Part shown: in pieces, positions 1-5,056 of the stretch
Layout: each line of letters starts with the position of its first letter
How positions within the stretch are numbered: the first letter of the stretch is position 1
NCBI GenBank assembly: GCA_900313435.1
Contig: OMRF01000114.1
Coordinates: 1-9,922, forward strand
DNA from: an uncultured Lachnospiraceae bacterium
GTDB lineage: Bacteria; Bacillota; Clostridia; Lachnospirales; Lachnospiraceae
Length of the DNA: 9,922 nt
Direction: 5' to 3'
The notes under the pieces: generated by a model
Seen by the model: only the letters and a program-made list of their open reading frames with translations
Databases searched by the model: none
Told to the model about the DNA's origin: nothing
Made by a program: the position numbers and the translations under genes

Positions 1-16
1 CAAGTTTGATCTCCAT
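1..16 (-). CDS. start of an unidentified gene, possibly fumarase beta subunit (truncated by window edge)
   Basis: On the minus strand an ATG at 16-14 opens a frame reading MEIKL before the window ends. A purine-rich Shine-Dalgarno (AGAGAGG, about 23-29) lies 5 nt upstream, the same style of site that precedes gyrB. Five codons cannot identify a protein. From context, class I two-subunit fumarases are normally encoded alpha then beta, and the alpha gene lies upstream on the same strand with no beta in between. Beta subunits often begin with a short Met-acidic-Ile stretch like this one, so the beta subunit is my leading guess. That a gene starts here is moderately supported; its identity is inference from gene order. 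Confidence 0.5.
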
Positions 17-29
17 AATAACCTCTCTA

Positions 30-58
30 TGGACCCCCGGGACGGAGTTGGGGGTCCA
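30..58. repeat. GC-rich palindrome, degenerate copy (left end of ATPase cassette)
   Basis: The left arm TGGACCCCCGGGAC is identical to that of the copy at 1618-1646. The right half keeps GGGGGTCCA but has GGAGTT in place of TGTCCC at 44-49, so the palindrome is damaged in its centre: nine outer pairs remain, followed by two G-T wobbles. It starts directly after the ATPase stop codon (TAA, 61-59). As an RNA hairpin it could stall or protect the 3' end of the ATPase mRNA, but no U-tract follows on the minus strand, so it is not a canonical intrinsic terminator. Confidence 0.85.
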
Positions 59-1486
59 TTAATCAAAAAGATCATCCAGTGTCAGAACTCTTGTAATGTG
101 TTCAGTATTTGCTGACCCTTTGATACCTTCAGCACTGATCATAACAAGCTTTATAGCATGCTTCTTCTTTGTTTCCTGCTTATATAATTCAATTTTCTTA
201 AGCAGGTCCTCTTCATATTCAGAACTAATCGAAAAGGCAGTATCCGTGAACTTCTCTTCACACAAGTTTACGATGCCGTCATCCCGTTCTATTACCAGAT
301 CGATCTGTGCTCCGCCTTCTTTCCTGCTGCTTATCCATGAATATTCATTTGTATTTACGCCGGATATTCCTAAGGCTCTCTTTATCTGTTCAATATGAAA
401 TAAACATAACACTTCGAAAGCATGTCCTCTCCAATTCATATACTTTCCCGTATCAGCTTTATACTCTTCAAAGCTTTTTACCTGCACCGGGGCATTCTTA
501 GATAAAAAGTTATAATGGAACAGAAGGAACGGATCTACCAATTGCAGTCTTAACGGATGACCTTTTATGTAATTATCCTTGCTCTCATGCACATATCCAC
601 ACTTAACAAGATCATCGACCGCTCGGGTGAAAGTGCCTTGAGAAATACCTAACTCTTCCTGACACTGAGCTTTGGGCATACCATAAATATTATGCGACAG
701 TCTCTCCATAATTCTGTTATATACCGGAGACTTCTTTAAAGTCGCTTCTAAAAGCTTCTTGGATTCATTACGAAGCAACGCATGCTGGTTAAAGCAAAGT
801 GTGTTGATATTCCACGTAAGGCTTTCACCGGAATTCAGCAGATCAAAAAAGAAAGGAAGCCCGCCAAAGATCATTTGTGCTTCAGCAATCTGTTTGCGTG
901 ACCAGCCGAAATCCCTGTCATTCATATACTGCTCTGTTTCTTTGAGTGAAAATGGTCTTAAGAATATCTGGCATGTGACTCTGTCATAGAGACTCCCGGA
1001 ATCTTCCAGGATATTTTGTATGATCCACGATGTCGCACTGCCGCATATAATAAACAAAAGATTGTTATCAGCAGTGCCACATCTGTTCCAGAACTCCCCG
1101 AAAGCCATCAAAAAATCGGATTTTGCGGTAACAAACCAAGGGAATTCATCAAAGAATACTATTCGTTTTCCATGAACAGAACATATTACATCGTCAGATT
1201 TAAGAATCTTCTCCAGTCTGGAGAAGGCTTCAAACCAGTTCTTCGGTCTTTTTTTGTTGGTATCACCGGCATCTTTCAACCTTTGATGAAATGATTCCAA
1301 TTGAGCCGTTTTATTGCCGCCTTCAACACCTGTTACCCTGAAAGCAAAGTAGTTTGCAAAAGTCTGTTCAATTAGGTATGTTTTGCCGACACGGCGCCTT
1401 CCATATACGCATACCAATTCGGATTTCTTTGTTTTTGCACAACGCTCAAGTTCATGAATCTCATTTTTGCGACCAACCACTCTCAT
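59..1486 (-). CDS. AAA-type ATPase with winged helix and PD-(D/E)XK-like C-terminal domain (ATPase_2/DUF234 type)
   Basis: Predicted soluble ATPase of 475 aa. I choose ATG 1486 (MRVVGRKNEI) because AAGGAGAT at 1493-1500 is correctly spaced before it; an in-frame TTG at 1513 would lie upstream of the expected transcription start. Visible motifs in order: the N-terminal VGRKNEI box typical of this family, Walker A GRRRVGKT (about 29-36), Walker B RIVFFDEF (108-115), and a sensor-1-like IICGSATS (146-153). A winged-helix segment containing ELGISQGTFTRAVDDL follows at about 270-299. The C-terminal part carries GAQIDL and CEEKF (D396, E410, K412), the acidic-ExK pattern of PD-(D/E)XK nuclease folds, as described for DUF234. 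The family is widespread in archaea, Clostridia and Bacteroidia and its role is not established. Here the gene is a single cistron with its own promoter, bracketed by palindromes. The motif set is intact and I see no frameshift. Family assignment is firm; nuclease activity and function are inference. Confidence 0.92.
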   Translation of the reverse strand: MRVVGRKNEIHELERCAKTKKSELVCVYGRRRVGKTYLIEQTFANYFAFRVTGVEGGNKTAQLESFHQRLKDAGDTNKKRPKNWFEAFSRLEKILKSDDVICSVHGKRIVFFDEFPWFVTAKSDFLMAFGEFWNRCGTADNNLLFIICGSATSWIIQNILEDSGSLYDRVTCQIFLRPFSLKETEQYMNDRDFGWSRKQIAEAQMIFGGLPFFFDLLNSGESLTWNINTLCFNQHALLRNESKKLLEATLKKSPVYNRIMERLSHNIYGMPKAQCQEELGISQGTFTRAVDDLVKCGYVHESKDNYIKGHPLRLQLVDPFLLFHYNFLSKNAPVQVKSFEEYKADTGKYMNWRGHAFEVLCLFHIEQIKRALGISGVNTNEYSWISSRKEGGAQIDLVIERDDGIVNLCEEKFTDTAFSISSEYEEDLLKKIELYKQETKKKHAIKLVMISAEGIKGSANTEHITRVLTLDDLFD

Positions 1487-1492
1487 AAGCAG

Positions 1493-1500
1493 ATCTCCTT
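1493..1500 (-). promoter_or_regulatory. ribosome-binding site deciding the ATPase start
   Basis: AAGGAGAT lies 6 nt before ATG 1486 and selects this codon over the in-frame TTG at 1513, which has no such site. Confidence 0.75.
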
Positions 1501-1515
1501 CACTACAATGCAATT

Positions 1516-1544
1516 ATTATAGTTTTATATCCATCTTATGTCAA
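1516..1544 (-). promoter_or_regulatory. perfect sigma-A consensus promoter for the ATPase gene
   Basis: On the minus strand TTGACA (1544-1539) is separated by exactly 17 nt from TATAAT (1521-1516). Both hexamers match the vegetative consensus completely, and the spacer and flanks are AT-rich. The predicted start point is near 1509, giving a leader of only about 22 nt that contains the Shine-Dalgarno of the ATPase gene. The gene can therefore be expressed independently of the upstream gyrase/fumarase transcript. Confidence 0.85.
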
Positions 1545-1560
1545 TATTTACGGTGATAAC

Positions 1561-1595
1561 TGGAGAAAAAATGCAATATTAAGTGATTTTCTCCA
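1561..1595. repeat. 9-bp-arm inverted repeat upstream of the ATPase promoter
   Basis: TGGAGAAAA (1561-1569) and TTTTCTCCA (1587-1595) are exact reverse complements separated by 17 nt. The repeat sits about 16 bp upstream of the -35 box, where an operator or activator site could lie. No U-run follows on either strand, so it does not look like a terminator. The gap from 1514 to 1617 holds nothing else besides the promoter. Confidence 0.5.
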
Positions 1596-1617
1596 TTTAT
1601 AACTGTTGTTGGTATAA

Positions 1618-1646
1618 TGGACCCCCGGGACTGTCCCGGGGGTCCA
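1618..1646. repeat. GC-rich palindrome, perfect copy (right end of ATPase cassette)
   Basis: TGGACCCCCGGGAC, one central T, then GTCCCGGGGGTCCA: 14-bp arms with no mismatch. It begins 3 nt after the stop codon of the fumarase alpha gene and lies upstream of the ATPase promoter. On the minus-strand transcript it would form a very stable hairpin that could attenuate read-through or protect the gyrase/fumarase mRNA. The bases after it are ATTATACC rather than a U-tract, so termination is not assured. On the side facing the ATPase gene both copies read TAATGGACC, which makes the two copies a better match in inverted (26 of 31) than in direct (24 of 29) orientation. Confidence 0.9.
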
Positions 1647-1649
1647 AAA

Positions 1650-2492
1650 TTATATTTCTGCGACACTGTGGCGGTCTACATGGCAGCACATATTCACCGC
1701 CACCGGAAGACCTGCTATATGAGTAGGATAGGTTTCGATATTTACGGCAAGGGCGGTTGTTGATCCGCCAAGGCCGGCAGGACCTATATTGAGGGAATTG
1801 ATCTTTGAAAGAAGCTCTTCTTCAAGAGCCTTGATCTCTTCTTTTTCGCTGTTTTTCCCAACCTCTCTCGTCAGGGCGTGCTTTGCCATGAGAGCTGCCT
1901 TTTCAAAATCACCGCCGATCCCGACTCCTATCACGAAGGGAGGGCAGGCATTTGGTCCTGCTGCCTTTACGGTCTCAATCACGGCATCCTTTACGCCTTC
2001 AACGCCCTGGGCGGGTTTTAGCATATAGAGCTTTGACATATTCTCCGAGCCGAAGCCCTTGGGGGAAATCGTGATCTTTATCTTATCGCCCTTCACTATC
2101 CTTTCGTGGATGATAGCCGGGGTATTGTCCTTTGTATTTACTCTGTCAAGAGGATCTAAGACCACGGATTTTCTCAGATATCCGTCTTCATAGGCAATTC
2201 TTACGCCTTCATTTACCGCGTCCTCTATATATCCCCCAACAAGCTCTACCTCCTGCCCTATCTCGAGGAAGACCACGGCCATTCCTGTGTCCTGGCAGAT
2301 CGGTATCTGCTCCTTTTCTGCGATCTCCATATTTTCACAAAGAGAAGAGAGCACCCTCCTTCCAAGGGCGCTCTCCTCGTTTTCACATGCATTTTTCAGC
2401 GCTTTTGAAACATCATCCGAAAGAACATGATTCACGCGCTCAAACATCTCTGCGACTTTTTGGGTAATTAATGCTACATCAATCCTGCGCAT
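1650..2492 (-). CDS. class I (iron-sulfur) fumarate hydratase, alpha subunit
   Basis: This cytoplasmic enzyme subunit would catalyse reversible hydration of fumarate to malate using a [4Fe-4S] cluster. The 280-aa product has the TtdA/FumA N-terminal domain throughout. Three cysteine motifs suited to the cluster are visible: IPICQDTG (C66), NACPPFVIGVGIGG (C183) and MCCHVDRH (C269/C270). Conserved stretches DPLDRVNTKDNTPAIIH and SPKGFGSENMS are also present. The length is normal for the alpha chain of two-subunit enzymes, so the C-terminus is not truncated by the adjacent palindrome. The start is ATG 2492, which has GGAGGA 8 nt upstream; earlier in-frame Met codons lie deeper in gyrA without such a site. 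The gene overlaps the end of gyrA by 14 bp, implying co-transcription and translational coupling. No beta subunit follows directly. Tartrate dehydratase alpha (TtdA) is an alternative, as it shares the same fold and motifs. Confidence 0.9.
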   Translation of the reverse strand: MRRIDVALITQKVAEMFERVNHVLSDDVSKALKNACENEESALGRRVLSSLCENMEIAEKEQIPICQDTGMAVVFLEIGQEVELVGGYIEDAVNEGVRIAYEDGYLRKSVVLDPLDRVNTKDNTPAIIHERIVKGDKIKITISPKGFGSENMSKLYMLKPAQGVEGVKDAVIETVKAAGPNACPPFVIGVGIGGDFEKAALMAKHALTREVGKNSEKEEIKALEEELLSKINSLNIGPAGLGGSTTALAVNIETYPTHIAGLPVAVNMCCHVDRHSVAEI

Positions 2493-5043
2493 CGTTTGAT
2501 TCCTCCGTTGGTTCATCGGGTTTGATGTCATCAGGGTCAACTATAGCCTCCTGACGGACCTTGGCAATTGAGATCACCTTCTGTCCATCTGAGAGATTGA
2601 TCAATTTCACGCCCATTGCGATACGGCTTGTAAGTCTTGTATCGTGGACCTTGATCCTGATGATTATGCCGCCGGTATTGATGATCATCACTTCGTCATC
2701 ATCATTTACGAGCTTGACTCCGACGACGGGACCTGTCGTTTCCGTGATCTTGTAGTATTTGACGCCCTTTCCTCCGCGGTTATGGAGAGGGAATTCCGTG
2801 GTCAATGTGCACTTTCCGTAGCCGTTCTCTGACGCCATCATGACGGCCTGGCCCTGGGAAACAAGCTGCATTGCTATCACATGGTCGTCGGGACCCAGAT
2901 TCATACCGATAACGCCGTAAGAAGCGCGTCCTGTGCAGCGGACATCGGAAAGCCTGAAGTGTACCGACATACCGAATTTGGTGAAAAGCATGGCTTCGTC
3001 ATTATCCCTGGCCTTCTTTACTTCTATCAGAAGGTCATCCTCACGGAGATTTATGGCGATAAGCCCGTTTTTATTGATATTGGCGTATTCCGAAAGCTTC
3101 GTCTTCTTTGCCGTACCGTTGAAGGTCGCCATGAACAGGTATTCATCCTCGGGATAATCCTTCATGGGGATCATTGAGGTGATCTCTTCGTCGGGCTGCA
3201 GGGATATCAGATTCACTATCGCGACTCCCCTCGCCGTCCTTGAAGCCTCGGGGATCTTGTAGACCTTCAGCTTGTAGACCCGGCCCTTGTTCGTAAAGAA
3301 GAGGACATCATGATGGGTTGTGGTCTGGAAGAGATCTACCACGAAGTCATTTTCAATGGTCTCGATCGCCTTGATGCCGCGGCCTCCGCGATTCTGTACC
3401 TTGAAAGTATCCACGGGCATCCTCTTGATATAGCCGAATTTCGTGAAGGTGACTACAGTTTCCGTATCCGGAATGAGATCCTCATCCTCAAAATCCTCTT
3501 CATCAAAACTGATGGAGGTTCTGCGGTCATCCGAGTATTTCTCGGATATTTCAGTGATCTCAGTCCTGATCACGGCAAGGAGCCTCTTCTCGTCAGAAAG
3601 GATCAGCCTGTATTCCGCGATCTTTGCCTGAAGCTCCTTGTATTCTTCTTCAAGCTTTTCACGCTCCAAACCTGTCAGGGCGCGAAGCCTCATCTCAACT
3701 ATCGCGGCTGCCTGCTTTTCCGAAAGCCCGAAGCGCGCCTTCAAGCCCTCCTTTGCTGCCGTGACATTTTCGGAGCCCCTTATTATCCTTATTACTTCAT
3801 CGATATTGTCAAGGGCTATAAGGAGACCTTCAACTATGTGAGCTCTCTCCTCAGCCTTTGCAAGCTCGAATCTGGTGCGGCGTGTGACAACTTCCTTCTG
3901 ATGCTCGAGATAGAGGTCGAGCATCTGCTTCAGGTTCAGGATCTTCGGCTCTCCTTTTACGAGGGCGAGCATTATCACTCCGAAGGTATCCTGAAGCTGA
4001 GTATGCTTGTACAGCTGGTTCAGCATGACCTGGGGATTTACATCCTTGCGAAGCTCTATAGTGACACGCATTCCCTCTCTTGAGGTCTCGTCAGTGATGG
4101 CCGTGATACCGTCAAGCTTCTTGTCCTTCACAAGATCGGCTATATTTTCGATAAGGCGGGATTTGTTTACATTGTAGGGAAGCTCTGTAATGGCTATCCT
4201 GTTCTTTCCGTTTGCCATGGGCTCTATATCGGTGACCGCACGGACTCTGATCTTTCCGCGGCCCGTGGTATAGGCATCCATGATGCCACGGGTACCGATG
4301 ATCTCGCCTCCCGTAGGAAAATCGGGACCTTTGATTATCTCCATAAGCTCTGAAAGCTCTGTTTCACGGTCCTCATTGATATGATTGTCGATTATCTTTG
4401 CAACAGCGTCGACAGTCTCGGAAAGGTTGTGGGGAGGGATATTTGTCGCCATTCCAACCGCGATACCGGTAGTGCCGTTTACGAGAAGATTGGGGAATCT
4501 TGACGGAAGGACGGTAGGCTCTTTTTCAGTGCCGTCGAAGTTTGGCATGAAGTCCACTGTGTCCTTGTTCAGATCCTGGAGCATTGCCATTGATATCTTT
4601 GAAAGACGGGCCTCCGTATACCTCATGGCAGCGGGGCTGTCACCGTCGACGGAACCGAAGTTCCCGTGTCCCTCGGCAAGGATATAGCGGGTGTTCCAAT
4701 CCTGGGCCAGATTCACGAGGGCACCGTATATGGAGCTGTCGCCGTGAGGGTGATATTTACCCATGGTATCACCGACGATACGTGCGCACTTTCTGTGGGG
4801 CTTGTCCGGTGTATTGTTGAGTTCAAGCATTGAGAAAAGAACTCTTCTCTGCACGGGCTTTAAGCCGTCACGCACATCGGGAAGAGCGCGGGAGGCTATA
4901 ACCGACATGGCATAATCGATATAGGAAGATTCCATGGTCTTTTTGAGACCAACCTCCTGTATCTCGTCGCCCTGCCTTTCGGGGGCGGAAGATGCTTCCT
5001 CTATGATCTCGTTTTCGTTGTCATTATTGATATTGTCTGACAT
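2479..5043 (-). CDS. gyrA: DNA gyrase subunit A
   Basis: Breakage-reunion subunit of DNA gyrase, which forms an A2B2 complex and introduces negative supercoils. The product is 854 aa. It has an acidic 30-residue N-terminal extension, then the winged-helix/tower domain with catalytic Tyr142 in AAMRYTEARL. The quinolone-determining segment is GKYHPHGDSSIYGALV (about 95-110). A coiled-coil region lies at about 380-500, and the C-terminal beta-pinwheel begins near 525. The GyrA box QNRGGRG (550-556) needed for DNA wrapping is present, with a later pinwheel repeat NRGGKG. It ends in a short acidic tail. Start ATG 5043 has AAGGGA about 9 nt upstream, overlapping the gyrB stop codon; the gap to gyrB is 13 bp. 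The GyrA box separates it from ParC. The residue equivalent to E. coli Asp87 is Gly107, while the Ser83 equivalent (Ser103) is retained. Confidence 0.97.
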   Translation of the reverse strand: MSDNINNDNENEIIEEASSAPERQGDEIQEVGLKKTMESSYIDYAMSVIASRALPDVRDGLKPVQRRVLFSMLELNNTPDKPHRKCARIVGDTMGKYHPHGDSSIYGALVNLAQDWNTRYILAEGHGNFGSVDGDSPAAMRYTEARLSKISMAMLQDLNKDTVDFMPNFDGTEKEPTVLPSRFPNLLVNGTTGIAVGMATNIPPHNLSETVDAVAKIIDNHINEDRETELSELMEIIKGPDFPTGGEIIGTRGIMDAYTTGRGKIRVRAVTDIEPMANGKNRIAITELPYNVNKSRLIENIADLVKDKKLDGITAITDETSREGMRVTIELRKDVNPQVMLNQLYKHTQLQDTFGVIMLALVKGEPKILNLKQMLDLYLEHQKEVVTRRTRFELAKAEERAHIVEGLLIALDNIDEVIRIIRGSENVTAAKEGLKARFGLSEKQAAAIVEMRLRALTGLEREKLEEEYKELQAKIAEYRLILSDEKRLLAVIRTEITEISEKYSDDRRTSISFDEEDFEDEDLIPDTETVVTFTKFGYIKRMPVDTFKVQNRGGRGIKAIETIENDFVVDLFQTTTHHDVLFFTNKGRVYKLKVYKIPEASRTARGVAIVNLISLQPDEEITSMIPMKDYPEDEYLFMATFNGTAKKTKLSEYANINKNGLIAINLREDDLLIEVKKARDNDEAMLFTKFGMSVHFRLSDVRCTGRASYGVIGMNLGPDDHVIAMQLVSQGQAVMMASENGYGKCTLTTEFPLHNRGGKGVKYYKITETTGPVVGVKLVNDDDEVMIINTGGIIIRIKVHDTRLTSRIAMGVKLINLSDGQKVISIAKVRQEAIVDPDDIKPDEPTEESNDAQD
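2501..2506 (-). promoter_or_regulatory. Shine-Dalgarno of the fumarase alpha gene, inside gyrA
   Basis: GGAGGA lies within the last codons of gyrA and is spaced 8 nt from ATG 2492. It decides the start of the fumarase gene and makes that gene part of the gyrase transcript. Confidence 0.8.
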
Positions 5044-5056
5044 ATTCTTCTATCCC

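Larger units (their letters stand above)
30..1646 (-). mobile_element. palindrome-bounded ATPase cassette, putative insertion
   Basis: A unit of about 1.6 kb contains one gene with its own promoter and has matching GC-rich palindromes immediately outside each end. The inward-facing ends match as imperfect 31-bp terminal inverted repeats (TAATGGACCCCC, five differences in the centre, then GTCCCGGGGGTCC). It lies between the fumarase alpha gene and a downstream gene start, where such an operon is normally contiguous. I see no transposase or integrase and no clear target-site duplication, so mobility is inferred. Alternatively the palindromes are dispersed REP-like intergenic elements that flank the gene by chance. 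Confidence 0.4.

Noticed and set aside
59..1486. ATPase gene called foreign from base composition
   Set aside because: It looks more AT-rich than gyrA by eye, but sampled lines of recF are equally AT-rich, so composition alone does not mark it as transferred.
1487..1513. Upstream TTG start for the ATPase (MHCSEGDLL extension)
   Set aside because: The TTG would lie at or before the predicted transcription start, and the AAGGAGAT site is positioned for ATG 1486.
1610..1618. Plus-strand TGGTATAAT resembling an extended -10 promoter
   Set aside because: No -35 is present and it would drive only antisense RNA into the fumarase gene through the palindrome. The match is likely chance plus the repeat's TAAT edge.
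1618..1646. Intrinsic terminator for the gyrase-fumarase transcript
   Set aside because: The hairpin is strong but followed by ATTATACC rather than a U-tract, and a similar copy lies after the ATPase stop. It is better described as a repeated palindrome, though it may still attenuate transcription.
2493..2540. Longer fumarase alpha start within gyrA
   Set aside because: The added 16 residues are just gyrA codons read in another frame, and GGAGGA serves ATG 2492.
3310..4083. Plus-strand open frame of 257 codons opposite gyrA
   Set aside because: It lies wholly antisense to well-conserved gyrA codons and shows no recognisable domain. It is a shadow frame; the other plus-strand frames opposite recognised genes were dismissed for the same reason.
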